A DNA stretch of 64,000 nucleotides from Ctena decussata (GCA_963989385.1 OZ022500.1:106185842-106249841); one strand, 5' to 3'; shown: positions 54,700-64,000, counted from the stretch's first letter. Program-made: numbers and translations. Notes: a model not told the origin generated them from the sequence alone.

Positions 54700-55817
54700 T
54701 AGAGCATTCCAACTTTGGTAACTAGATGGCTTATTGTCTAGATTTGATACTTAAGCAGTAGTATTACTAGTGCATTTACTTGCCACTGTACTTTTGCATT
54801 ATTTTCTTTCCTCTTACCAAGATCGTGACACTGCACGGCTGACTCTATTTTTAAAGACCCTCTACGATTGAGGCTATTCAAAACTTCATAAAATGATGGT
54901 GTCTGTTAAAGTTAACCTTAAGGAGGCGACAAAAGTTACGTCTGCAAAATTTCGAAAAATGTTTCTTGGAGCCATATCATATTGAGAATTCAACGACTTC
55001 GTAGAGGCAAACGGTGTAGATCCAGATGAGGTGGTTCACCATGAGCCTCCTCATCTGGAGCTGTTTGCAAATTCATCTACTTTTCGTTTTTGACGCCTCG
55101 TGTGTTAAAGTGTGATGGTTGGTGTAGCGTGAAACAAATACCTTACGGTATATGCGTAAATGGAGGACCCAGATCAGCCTGCATATCCAGGCAGTTTGAT
55201 GAGAATCAAATTGAAAAGTTAAAAGTGAAGTTTCATATCAACACGCGAAGATCCGCAAATTGAATTAAGTACTTAAATATATGCATATAGCTCACGGTAT
55301 TTTTAACTTGAAGTGTAATTTTCGAAATGTTCAACAACTAATAACTTAATGAACATTTACGTATTTTCTATTTTGACATGAACAATATCTAATTAATGAC
55401 AGATGAAGTTTTGTTTTGTTGACATAGATGACGCATTTCACCATAATTAACATAAATATCTGGACACCCGACTTTCAACATTTGAACGCTGTACAAGCTG
55501 ATTTTTTCCTGTCCGACTGCATGTCAAAATGGTCAGTGAAATGCCAAAATGTGCGGACATTGACTGCACTCACCTTTAGGAGTGCTTTGATCTTGATCCT
55601 ATGTTTGCTAAGCACACATATCCTAACGTTTCGGGGTCATTTTAGTTTTTATTTTACGGCGAAAAACCACAATACATTTACGTAAAAGTAATAATAAAAA
55701 ACTGTTTTGTTTGTTCAAGGATGCACTGTCTTAATTAAAAGCAATTTCAAAAAATTTGACAGTTTAATTCCTACATCACTTGTTTAACTGTTCACTTGAC
55801 TGTAATCATTTATATAA

Positions 55818-56030
55818 ATGTTTCTTAAAATTCGATTGCCGTCTTCAGTTTTAGTATGTCTCTATATAGCGGCTGCAGAGTGCTTCCCAGGGTTCCAAGG
55901 TTTTATTCCAAATGGGAATAATGTACCCAATCCATGCACAACTGATAAAATGGACACCTGGCCAAGCGTCGGACATAAGATCAGTCTGATGGAGTCAACA
56001 GGAGACAATAAGACTAATAAGTTTGGTGAA
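55818..56030 (+). CDS. Temptin-like protein, coding exon 1
   Basis: 71 codons, phase 0 at the donor GAA/GTAAGT. MFLKIRLPSSVLVCLYIAAA is a signal peptide, probably cleaved before ECFPGFQ. CFPGFQGFIPNGNNVPNPC and WPSVGHK match the temptin family, secreted Cys-rich proteins first known as water-borne attractants in Aplysia and widespread in molluscs. The encoded protein would be secreted, stabilised by disulfides. Confidence 0.9.
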
Positions 56031-56099
56031 GTAAGTACAATTTTCTCTACCGTAATTTAGAAATTTCCTAAATATTGGAACATCTAATGGTGAATGGGA

Positions 56100-56225
56100 G
56101 CACTCTCAGGGGAAGAAACTACGCCATTTTAATGTTTGCCTCTTTCATCAATGAGGGTCAACTCTAAAAGGAAAGAATTTGCTCCTAAGGGATCAAATTC
56201 TTTCCTTTAAGAGTACACCCCATTT
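56100..56225. mobile_element. Family-A fold-back MITE in temptin intron 1
   Basis: CACTCTCAGGGGAAGAAAC, then ACTCTAAAAGGAAAGAATTTGC facing GCAAATT-like TTCTTTCCTTTAAGAGT. Same core as copies at 1 and 5765. Confidence 0.78.
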
Positions 56226-56551
56226 TGAAAGAGTGTCGTCTGTATGGTTGGATGCCTTGCGCTATTACGTCCTTTTTAACAGTATTTCAGTCATATCAGG
56301 ACGATGGGAGGATGGAATTGAAAAACTGTGTGCAGTGGAACCCCATATATATTTATTTATATATTATAGATAGATCTATCTGTCAAATCCTGTTACTTTT
56401 GAAATTGTATTGTAGTTATAGCTAATAAAACATCGTTTAAACCAATGGAACCCCATTAAGGTCGGAAAGATTCCTGCTTCAGGTAAGAATCAATCCAGGA
56501 ACCGCTAGATCAGCAGGCCAGCGCTTAGCCTGCTGAGCCACTGGGGCTCCT
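56225..56551 (-). mobile_element. tRNA-derived SINE, copy 2, with a 93-bp insertion
   Basis: On the minus strand the head reads GGAGCCCCAGTGGCTCAGCA (A-box-like TGGCTCAGCAGG) and GCGGTTCCTGGATTG (B-box-like). The body TTAACAGTATTTCAGTCATA matches 10735-10925. An AT-rich insertion at about 56349-56441 is flanked by a duplicated TGGAACCCCAT. Confidence 0.68.
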
Positions 56552-56747
56552 AAGCTAACAGGAAGCAGTCACAAAAGTCGCTTCCCTTTGTAAAAGTGGC
56601 GGAAAAACATGATGGCGTGTCAATGACCTTAATTACCCTAAAACACAAATGTATGACCATGTTGATTTTACTATTGGCGATGTGTAACAAATTATTTGCA
56701 GACTGAAAAACAGGGTAGGGTCAGATCAGATGAATTTGTATAGTGCC

Positions 56748-57085
56748 ATTCGGCATAATTACTTGGGTAAACTCGAGCAATACGCAGGTTTTCCCCGAGC
56801 TTCCCGAAGATATAAACCTGAGCACTGCCCAGGACTCGAATATGTAATACATAATTGATCCGCGACACAAGAAAGTGGTTGTGCGCCCAGCGCAGACTCA
56901 GATCAGCCTGGGCATCTGCCCAGTCTGATCAGAGTCTTCGCTGTCCGCATGGAGGTAGCTTAGACTCTTAGCTACCCTTAAAGCGCTTAGCGAAGAGTCT
57001 GATCGGACTGAGCAGATATATTCGAGTAGCCCGAGGAACACCTGGGAATTGCTCGGATTTACCCAAGTAATTATGCCGAATGTAC
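56748..57085. mobile_element. Transposon with CATTCGGCATAATTACTTGG ends containing a truncated family-D MITE
   Basis: CATTCGGCATAATTACTTGGG at the left faces CCCAAGTAATTATGCCGAATG at the right. Family D copy 3 (from 56868, cut near 57013) is inside, so the MITE inserted into it. Confidence 0.78.
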
Positions 57086-57110
57086 CCAATGAAAAAAAAA
57101 CCACACACCA

Positions 57111-57354
57111 GGGCCCAGTTGTTCACAACATCGTTAGCCTAACAAGCTCGTTAAGAGGTCAACTTGTTAAGTGTTTTGTGACTTTATAGCCAAATACACT
57201 GATATTTTTTGTTGAAAATATGTGAGAAACTTTTGCAATGCAAAAGCTTCTCACATTTTTACAACAAAACATATTGGCATATTTGAGATGTTACAGTTTG
57301 AAATTTTGACGTCACGTTAACTAACGACATCGTTACTTTTGAACAACTGGGCCC
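57111..57354. mobile_element. MITE with GGGCCCAGTTGTTCA ends
   Basis: GGGCCCAGTTGTTCA at the left and TGAACAACTGGGCCC at the right. Interior GTTAGCCTAAC/GTTAACTAACG and a TGAGAAACTTTTGCA...TGCAAAAGCTTCTCA hairpin. Confidence 0.85.
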
Positions 57355-57659
57355 AGTCCGCCAATTTTCGCTTCCTGCAGAGACTGTCCATCATATTTGG
57401 CCTCCGCCGAGATTGTCCGCAATCTTTTGCTTCCTGCAGGGACTATCGTCCTCGAAAATTGGCTTCCTGCCGAGGCTGTCCGCGTGACTCTGCTTCCTGC
57501 CGAGAGCCTCGGCAGGAAGCAGACTCAAGCGGACAGCCTCTGCAGGAAGCCATTTATCATGTACAGAAGTCTCAGCAGGAAGCAGGAGATCGCGGACAGT
57601 CTCGGCGGAAGCCAAATATGACGGACAGTCTCTGCAGGAAGCGAAAATTGGCGGACTGG
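57353..57659. mobile_element. Large palindrome of CTTCCTGC(A/C)GAGACTGTCC repeats
   Basis: Arms of about 150 bp. CCAGTCCGCCAATTTTCGC at the left faces GCGAAAATTGGCGGACTGG at the right. Each arm contains five units of the GCTTCCTGC.GAGRCTGTCCG type. The centre is CTGCCGAGAGCCTCGGCAGG. Confidence 0.9.
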
Positions 57660-57720
57660 TTTATACCCTGTGTCTATGGGCTCGATTTATAAATTCACAG
57701 TATCGAATTTTGCATGACAG

Positions 57721-57910
57721 GATTTCAAAATTGCGCTTGATATGGTCGGTGCTGACTCATTTAACAGGGGAGTATGGTTCTTTCTTTGTGGCAAGGATTC
57801 AGATGGCGACTCACGTACAAATGGAAAAGAACTAGGGGATCCCAACTGCACGTGGAATTTTGACCAACCAGACTCACTCGAGTTTCCCTCTGACCCAATC
57901 ACTCACCCAG
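57721..57910 (+). CDS. Temptin-like protein, coding exon 2
   Basis: 190 nt, phase 0 in and phase 1 out. The acceptor is ttgcatgacag before 57721; the donor CCAG/GTAGGC is after 57910. LCGKDSDGDSRTNGKELGDP and NCTW are the signature block of temptin (CxKDSDGDGxTNGxELGDPxCxW). The exon begins DFKIALD, following the NKFGE of exon 1. The DSDGDSRTNGKE stretch resembles a Ca-binding loop. Confidence 0.93.
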
Positions 57911-58013
57911 GTAGGCATTACTAACCCGGCAATCAACTATCAATACGACCAGTTACCAGAACTGCGGCACTTCTTTGTGTGTGTACACGTGTTCGGTGCT
58001 TTGTTCATGACAA

Positions 58014-58232
58014 AATATGTGTGGAGCCTTAAAATATCTTTTAAATAATATTTACATTAGTTTTGGTACTAAGTTGTACAGACAAATTGCTGGTATTACG
58101 ATGGGTACTAATTATGCTCCTCTTGTATCGGAATTGATCCTTTTATTTGGCTATGAAAGAGATTTCATGGCTTATCTTTCTAATAATAAACAAGCTAGAA
58201 ATATTCTACATCTACATGTAGATCGAAGATGA
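58014..58232 (+). pseudogene. Penelope-like element RT fragment in temptin intron 2
   Basis: ALKYLLNNIYISFGTKLYRQ, then GITMGTNYAPLVSELILLFG matches the Penelope-like RT core (YRQ..GI.MGT..APL...L). Only about 60 residues remain. Confidence 0.85.
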
Positions 58233-58618
58233 TACTTTGCTTCCCTCTTGAATTGCACGCTGGTTGGTCGGGCATCAGACTCAATGATTAGCCCGACAGA
58301 CAGCTATTTAGTTGATTTTGGCCGGAGCTTGCCCTGTGTGTTGGTTGGTTATTCGGGGTTCAGCTGATGAGTTTCGTTTGCTCCGGTATTTCAATCGCGT
58401 TGTTTGACACCCTAGGTCGCACTACGTTATTTCTGACGAGTCCTATATCTGATTCATCAAAGGTCCCGTCCGTGCTTTGTTTGTTTCCTGTGAGGATTCA
58501 CTGATGGGTTAGGAAACCTTCATGCAGACCAAACAGCTAGCTAAACGCTATGAACCACCGTAGAAGCAGTTTGGATCCAGTAAAACCCAGTAAAACTAGT
58601 ATAAGTCATAAGACTAAC

Positions 58619-58676
58619 AAACACACACACAAATACTCCCCCCGTCCCCCCCCCCCCCCCCCCACACACACACAAA
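58619..58676. repeat. (AC)n and poly-C simple repeat
   Basis: ACACACACAC, then a run of about 17 C, then CACACACACAC. Confidence 0.9.
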
Positions 58677-58725
58677 CGACGCTTATGCTCTCGCCATAAA
58701 AACATACTATGTATGTGGGTATGTT

Positions 58726-58822
58726 CCTAGCAGGCACATGACGTCGTAATGACGCCGATGCGACGTCACCATGTCGCATTGACGTCAGTACGACGCGATT
58801 TTGACGTCATGTGCCTGCTGGG
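58726..58822. mobile_element. MITE family E, copy 3
   Basis: CCTAGCAGGCACATGACGTC to GACGTCATGTGCCTGCTGGG; interior of GACGTC/CGATGC motifs. In temptin intron 2, about 45 bp before exon 3. Confidence 0.88.
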
Positions 58823-58866
58823 TTACTGTTGTAAGTAATTTGTCAAAGTTTCACTTTCTGTTACAG

Positions 58867-58934
58867 GAATACCTGATGCCGTGGACGGCACCATGTCTGA
58901 AAAATACAGGGCTGAGTATTGCCCATTGACCTAG
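58867..58934 (+). CDS. Temptin-like protein, coding exon 3 and stop
   Basis: 68 nt: two bases complete Gly, then 21 codons and TAG. The acceptor is tttctgttacag. The tail IPDAVDGTMSEKYRAEYCPL carries one Cys. The full protein is 156 aa with signal peptide, somewhat longer at the C-terminus than the temptins I recall. Confidence 0.85.
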
Positions 58935-59151
58935 TGAACACAGGACTTACATTTTCGAGTGGATCGTCCCTGGGCGCACGACACTGAAACGATGTAATAG
59001 CCTTGTCAATCCAACGTCAAGACATACGCTTACCCATCTCCGCTGGCCAAGGGTACTAAGTCCACTTTGCTCCGAAGGAAACAAAGTGCACTTAGTACCA
59101 TTAGCCAGCGAAGATAGCGCTTATGGTAAACAATGTAATATTATAATAATT

Positions 59152-59386
59152 GAGCCGCGACACGACAAAACCAACAATGTGGTTGTGCGCCCAGCGCAGA
59201 CTCAGATCAGCCTGGGCACCCGCCCAGTCTGATCAAAGTCTTCGCTGTCCGCATGGAGGTACCTTAGTCTCTTAGCTACGCTTTGAGCGCTAAGCGAAGA
59301 GTCTGATCGGACTGGTTTGATGCCAAGGGTGATCTGAGTCTGCACTTGGCGCACAACCACATTGTTGGTTTTCTCACGTCGCGGCA
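59152..59386. mobile_element. Family-D MITE, copy 2 (full length)
   Basis: GAGCCGCGACACGACAAAAC to GTTTTCTCACGTCGCGGC, 235 bp, very similar to 19036-19271. Confidence 0.9.
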
Positions 59387-59449
59387 CATATAATGTATGC
59401 CATTGCTTGAAGCAACATCATGTCAATGGAAATGCAACGTTTAAGGTCA

Positions 59450-60190
59450 ATGGGTACACTTTCAGGGGAAGCAACTCTGCTCTTTTCAACTTTGCTTCTC
59501 TTCTATATGGGAGGGGGTCAACTTTTAAAGGATCACAGGGAGCAAATTCTCTCCTTTAAGAGTAGATCACATTTTGGAAGGGATTGGTCGTCCATAAACG
59601 CAAACAGGAAGTCACAAAAATTGTCCTCCTTTGTAAAAATGGCTGAAAAAGATGGCGGTGTATCCATAAACCTTATGGTTGGGCTATTTCTTAAGGTGAA
59701 TGCATACACGTTCAAGAAAACCAATTTGGCCACATCTTTAACAACAGGGACCAAATCTTAAAGGAGATAATTTAAGACTTTTTTCCCGAACGGAATTTCT
59801 TCTTTTAAAAAGTAGCCAATGCTAAACCTTGAAATTTGTTGGGGATTTTCTGTGTGTTCATAGGGGTCAAAAATGGGTCCCCTTACCAAACAGAATTTCT
59901 TTAAAATCATGGGGAATTCCCAAATTTTCAACTTATACCTTGAATTTTCATTCCCAAATGGCCAATTTTTGCCGAATTTTTGGAAAAAGGCCCCATTCCC
60001 AAAATATCTGGATAAAGCCCCGCTTGTCTCGCTTTGAAAAAAGGCGAAAAAAAAACATGAGGACAGATTCAGAGGAAGCAACTAGACTATTTTAGTTTTG
60101 CCTCCCTACCCAATGGCGGTTAACTCTTGAAGGAACGAATTTGCTCCACTAGGAGCAAATTCGTTCCTTTAAGAGTTAACCCATGTGAGC
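59450..60190. mobile_element. Two family-A MITE copies around a fold-back region
   Basis: First copy near 59455-59580 (CAACTTTTAAAGGATCACAG...CTCCTTTAAGAGTAGATCAC). Second near 60065-60190, with the cleanest palindrome of the family: GTTAACTCTTGAAGGAACGA facing TCGTTCCTTTAAGAGTTAAC. Between them lie runs of GGGAATTCCCAAATTT-type sequence without a gene. Confidence 0.7.
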
Positions 60191-60914
60191 CCACGTACCT
60201 TTAGAAAGACTTTATCCTGACGCGACTTAATTGTTGTTTTGTGTTAGCCCTCTAAATTTCTTCTAAAATCATATGGGACTTTTCGGATCAGTACAAATCA
60301 AGCGACACAATCCAATTTTCTATGATGACCGCTATCGATCCAGGGTTACCTTCTTTGTTGACTAACTCGGTTAGGAACCAAAATGAATTTTGTCTTGTAT
60401 GCCATTAAAATACATGCATAAATTTACTGTTGGTAAATATTCTGCATGGTTATAAAATACATGTATTTTATAATTTACAGTACAATAACTGTGATTTTCT
60501 TTGTAATGACTTTATGCTATTTCTGTTGGATGTTTATAATAGGCTTTGGTTTAATACCTTATTAACCTTTAACCTATTCAAATATGTGATAACGATGGAC
60601 TTTGATTTTGTACGTTTGATGCGTCTTGTGCTTTTTTTATTCATTGCTTCTCCATACATGTAGTGTCACTAACATTCAAATATTGCCATAAAATGTCGTT
60701 TTTATGTTGTTGTTTCATGATTTTTTCCTGCCCAATTCATACCCGTCACAGTAATGTGTGAGATCTATTGATCTTTAAGTGAGATTTGATAAAATTAAAT
60801 GATACTCTCACAAAAATGTCTTCCCAACTAATCTTTTTGTAAAAAGTCAATGCCATTTTTTGACGTCGTTGCCATTGACGTCATGTGACGTTGATGTCAT
60901 TATGTTTCATTGTT

Positions 60915-60975
60915 TACAAATATGTCCCTTGAGAAAGGTTGTAATAACCGAAACTAGTCGGGAATAAAATAAACA
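60915..60975 (+). ncRNA. Hammerhead-like motif, degenerate
   Basis: CCTTGAGAAAGGTTGTAATAACCGAAACTA has a GGTT-loop-AACC stem followed by GAAAC, like stem II of the hammerhead ribozymes found in Penelope-like elements. The CUGAUGA core half is not intact (CTTGAGA), so activity is unlikely. Confidence 0.35.
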
Positions 60976-61059
60976 GAACTACTTGGAGTTTGATCTCTTT
61001 TACAAAACTATTCTATTATTCATCAGAGATCATCAGAATCAGTTTAATGATCCTTCAAA

Positions 61060-62022
61060 ATGGAAATCAATGGAACATTAGTGAAGAAAATAGAAAAAAT
61101 GGCAGACTTTCAAATGAGGAAGGCTACACATATTCGGTTCCTGGAGAATTGTTTGGAGGCGAATGTGGTGCCAAAAGGATTACTTGTGGAGAAAAAAGTC
61201 ATGGTAGGAGAGAACAGCAACCTACAAGAAACAGTGGACAGAGCCTTGAAGAAATTTTCATTAGAACTCATCAGGTTAGTGAGTGAAGATCATTCAAGAC
61301 AGTTAAATGAATCAAAAGGACAAATGCTAGAGATTGAAGAAGATCTGAAGAAACACTTAAATGATGAAGGTAAATTTAATGAAATTTCTTGTCAAATCTT
61401 CTCTAAAATAGAGCAAAAGAAAAATAAAATTGTAGAGAAACAGCAGAAGAAGTTAGCGAAATTAATAGACGCACGCGATTGTTGTATTACAGGGGTAACA
61501 AAAGCTTGTATTACATCTCAATCAAACAAACGAGAACCAAGTAAGGCTCCCTCAATGTCTCAAACTGAAACAAAGGACATAACTGAGAACAAGCCGGGTA
61601 ACAGAGCTGGTAAAACAAAGAAATCTCATGCTACCAATAAAGTTACTAAGCCTGAAAAGAAGCCCAAGGCCCCTACACAATATAAACCTCCTACTTCAAA
61701 TCTTACACAGGAGAAGAAAAGAGCAACTCAAGTAAAACCAACAGCTGAGTCAGAAGCTTACACCAACAAACAGTCAAAAAACGGAAAATCCCCGGGCAGC
61801 ATGAAGAAGTCAACAACATATGCCGAAGCCATCCAAACGGGGACAGCCATAGCAAACAAGAAAACCAGGCAACAAGAATTAGACACAACAATTCAGTCAC
61901 TAATTACTTGTCTTCAACAACTAAAAGAAACCGGCGTTTTGTCCGAATCACATCCAGGAGGAAATGGAAACAGCAGAAGAAGATCCAGAAAGAAATTCAG
62001 CGGGGGAAAGAAACAGTTTTAA
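61060..62022 (+). CDS. Penelope-like element ORF1, helical basic protein
   Basis: 320 aa from ATG at 61060 (MEINGTLVKKIEKMADFQMR). Residues 60-140 are charged and probably coiled coil (EIEEDLKKHLNDEGK; KIEQKKNKIVEKQQKKLAKL). The second half is Lys/Thr/Pro-rich and basic, fit for RNA binding. No enzymatic motif. It overlaps ORF2 by about 115 nt in another frame, which supports its being part of the same element. Confidence 0.65.
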   Translation: MEINGTLVKKIEKMADFQMRKATHIRFLENCLEANVVPKGLLVEKKVMVGENSNLQETVDRALKKFSLELIRLVSEDHSRQLNESKGQMLEIEEDLKKHLNDEGKFNEISCQIFSKIEQKKNKIVEKQQKKLAKLIDARDCCITGVTKACITSQSNKREPSKAPSMSQTETKDITENKPGNRAGKTKKSHATNKVTKPEKKPKAPTQYKPPTSNLTQEKKRATQVKPTAESEAYTNKQSKNGKSPGSMKKSTTYAEAIQTGTAIANKKTRQQELDTTIQSLITCLQQLKETGVLSESHPGGNGNSRRRSRKKFSGGKKQF

Positions 62023-62668
62023 ACCTTTCAAAAAGAAAACTAACAAAGGCAGAATACAGACTCCTTGGAAAAGGTCTAAAATTTTGCCCCAAACCTAAAC
62101 ATCATGATGAAATACAGCTTAAACAAGATGTTTTTGAATTTACAAGAAAACTAAGATTAAAAGAATTTTTTGCTGATAAGGAGAAAGACAGTGATGATGA
62201 TGATGAAAATTATGAAAATTCAAGAAATAATTTCAATAAATTTTCTAAAGAAAGTAAATCATCTTTTATCCCACCATCTGGGCGTGATTCTACTTTGGAC
62301 TTTTACATCGAGGCTATCACCCACGAAATATTACAAAATAACAAGAGGTACAAATATAGGTCAAACCTATCACTTGAGGAACAAACTGCTCTTTCCTCCC
62401 TTCGTCAGGATGACAGTATTGTGGTGAAAAAAGCGGACAAAAGTTCAACAGTAGTTATTATGAACCGCGAGGATTATATTGCTGAGGTTGAAAGACAGCT
62501 TAGTAATGAAAAATATTATGAAAAGTTAGATGAAAATCCTCAAGAAAGATTTAAGCAACAAATACATGCTAAACTTTCAACGATACAAGACAGTGAATGC
62601 TTACGTGGTTTTGGGGATGTTCACGTTTCAAATGAAAATCGTGTGCCTCAGTTCTATATCTTACCTAA
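61908..62668 (+). pseudogene. Penelope-like ORF2, N-terminal part before the RT core
   Basis: The frame is open from 61908 but has no ATG in its first 190 codons. LSKRKLTKAEYRLLGKGLKF is the conserved start of Penelope-like polymerases (LT..E...L.KGL.F.P). IVVKKADKSSTVVIMNREDY and PQFYILPK follow. Truncated here by the inserted palindromic element; the RT core resumes after it. Confidence 0.85.
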
Positions 62669-63892
62669 AGCCTCGGTCCCACAGAGCTTGCGACTGCGAT
62701 GCGACCGCTTTGCGACTGATTTTGTCTGCGACTGACCTGCGACCTCTGCGACCATTGCAACTTCTTTTCCTCTTCAAATGTGGTCGCCGATCAGTCGCCG
62801 ATCAGTCGCCGCACAGTCGGCGACAGCTTTCGCATGTAGTCGGCGATCGATCGGCGACCTCACTGCAACTGGTCGCCGTAGGATCGGCGACAGGATTGCA
62901 ACTAGTTCAGAATGATCGGCGACCAGTCGGCGACCAATCGGCGACTCTTCGGCGACTGGTTTCAATGAACGGCGACTGGTCGGAGACTGATTGGCGACCG
63001 TTCTGCGATAAAAAAAAATAATGGAAATGTGGTGACAAGAATGAAATCATTTCAGTGAAAGTTGTCAAAATAACACAGCTACAGATTCAGTTCATTGCTT
63101 GCAACGAAACAACCGGCATGCACCTCTTTTGTCTATGATGGTGTACAGGCGATTAGGACGGAGGAGGAGAACACAGTACTGGATAAGACATTGGTTTCAA
63201 AAAGGCCGCAGTTTATAGAGATTCCTCCTTTGACTGTTGAAATTCTTCATCTGAAGCAGGCGTTCGAACGTCGGGAGTCATTTCTGCTGTCTGTTTTGGC
63301 GACGATGTTTCTTTTTTTTCTTTTGGTGGTGGCGGGGGGCGGGGGTCCTCTATGTACCATGATGCGAGCACTTGAGCCTAGGTAATAAAATAATGCACTG
63401 CAAACCTTGATCTATTGGCGCACGCTGCAACCTGTCGGCGTCCAGTCGGCGACCAGTCGCCGATCGGTCGCCGATCAGTCGCCGTCTCACCAGTGGTCAG
63501 TCGCCGATAAGTCGCCGATCGGTCGCCGATCAGTCGCCGAACAGTCGCCGACAGATCGCCGATAGGTCGCAGCAAGGTTGCAGCATTTCAGAACCAAAGT
63601 GTTGATGAAACTGATCGGCGACCGATCGGCGACCGATCGGCGACTGTTCGGCGACTGATCGGCGACTTCCAGAAAACCATTGCAACCAGTCGGCGATCAA
63701 AATCAGTCGCGGCTAGTCTTTTGTGCATGTTCAAAAGACTGGCTGCGACTAATTTTGATCGGCGACTGCTCGGCGACCTTGTTGCGACCATTATAAAACC
63801 TCTCCGCGACTTCTGCAACCTCTCTGCGACTGTCAGTTTTTTTAGTCGCGGATAGGTCGCGGCGCAGTCGCAAGCTCTGTGGGACCGGGGCT
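62669..63892. mobile_element. 1,224-bp palindromic element of TCGGCGAC/GTCGCCGA repeats
   Basis: AGCCTCGGTCCCACAGAGCT at the left; AGCTCTGTGGGACCGGGGCT at the right. TAA flanks both sides (62666-62668 and 63893-63895). Inside are dozens of copies of TCGGCGAC, GTCGCCGA and GATCGGCGAC, in direct and inverted orientation. A unique AT-richer core lies at about 63010-63400. A TWA duplication suits a PIF/Harbinger MITE. Confidence 0.88.
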
Positions 63893-64000
63893 TAAGACAC
63901 ACAAAACATACGATCCTATTTTACCTTTAGGTTATCCTGGTAGACCTATCGTGTCAGCCTGTGGTTCTTTGACTGAGAACGTGTCTGCTTTTATTGATAG
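63893..64000 (+). pseudogene. Penelope-like ORF2, resumed
   Basis: After the palindromic element the frame continues THKTYDPILPLGYPGRPIVS, a conserved block just before the RT catalytic core. It is cut by the window end. Confidence 0.85.

Larger units (their letters stand above)
53442..55817. other. Intergenic region upstream of the temptin gene
   Basis: Holds (CT)n at 53674-53698, repeat family C copy 2 (53935-54075), (AC)n at 54361-54405, a family-E-related MITE (54587-54699) and a hairpin at about 55021-55060 (TCCAGATGAGG...CCTCATCTGGA). No gene recognised. Confidence 0.6.
60700..62668 (+). mobile_element. Penelope-like retroelement, left part
   Basis: A 5' region without coding (60700-61059) is followed by ORF1 and ORF2. 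It is interrupted at 62669 by a palindromic element and resumes at 63896. The 5' limit is uncertain. Confidence 0.75.

Noticed and set aside
56480..56551. Genuine tRNA gene
   Set aside because: A- and B-box-like blocks are present, but a cloverleaf cannot be formed and a SINE body is attached; a second copy is similar.
57339..57692. Open frames on both strands with RDCPRSFASCRD-type repeats
   Set aside because: They follow from the palindromic GCTTCCTGC repeat; both strands give similar frames.
62530..63902. Arg/Asp-rich frames such as RRSVADQSPHSRRQL
   Set aside because: Translation of the TCGGCGAC word array in the palindromic element.

Overview
The window looks like nuclear DNA of a bivalve mollusc. 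It is AT-rich and intron-rich, packed with short palindromic DNA elements, tandem repeats and retrotransposon pieces, and it carries a temptin-like gene, a family best known from molluscs. One dispersed palindromic element of about 235 bp resembles repeats I associate with venerid clams, so a heterodont bivalve is my best guess; no species call is possible from sequence alone.

Host genes. The left third (178-23,343, minus strand) is the 5' part of GBF1, the Golgi Arf guanine-nucleotide exchange factor. Eight coding exons can be joined in phase (23321-23343, 18802-18904, 11289-11355, 10551-10682, 8707-8825, 8248-8356, 5913-6022, 178-513), giving 333 codons that cover the DCB region and the charged linker after it. 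The Sec7 domain must lie beyond the left edge. Its introns hold more than 20 transposable elements and repeat arrays. The right third carries a complete three-exon temptin-like secreted-protein gene on the plus strand (55818-56030, 57721-57910, 58867-58934; 156 aa).

Mobile core. At 27,255-51,515 lies a PHD-endonuclease-reverse transcriptase LINE (CR1/Jockey-like, (GATA)n tail). Its endonuclease region is split by a complete 20.7-kb Polinton/Maverick (adintovirus-like) element at 27951-48679, with 264-bp terminal inverted repeats and a 6-bp target duplication carrying one mismatch. A plus-strand block carries protein-primed DNA polymerase B, packaging ATPase, basic core-like proteins, a chromodomain integrase, a small membrane protein, penton, a pVI-like protein, major capsid protein, an unknown gene and an adenain-type protease. 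A mostly minus-strand left block carries small proteins I cannot name, including a four-knuckle CCHC protein and two tandem paralogues. Between the blocks is a 1.4-kb non-coding control region with two perfect NRF-1-type sites in 134-bp repeats, a TATA-like box and a nine-copy GTCTCGCCTG array. The element is decayed: polymerase (two frameshifts and a changed motif C), integrase (stop plus frameshift), a pX-like gene (stop) and the capsid gene (2.3-kb fold-back insertion). ATPase, penton, protease and most small genes are open.

Right end. From about 60,700 a Penelope-like retroelement begins (ORF1, ORF2). It is cut at 62,669 by a 1,224-bp palindromic element made largely of TCGGCGAC/GTCGCCGA units, resumes at 63,896 and runs off the window. 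A second small Penelope RT fragment sits in temptin intron 2.

Most other sequence is non-autonomous transposons, often nested. Several have clear boundaries: a hAT-like element with an 8-bp duplication 15 bp from a GBF1 splice donor, an element with 9-bp direct repeats, and one with 12-bp direct repeats.
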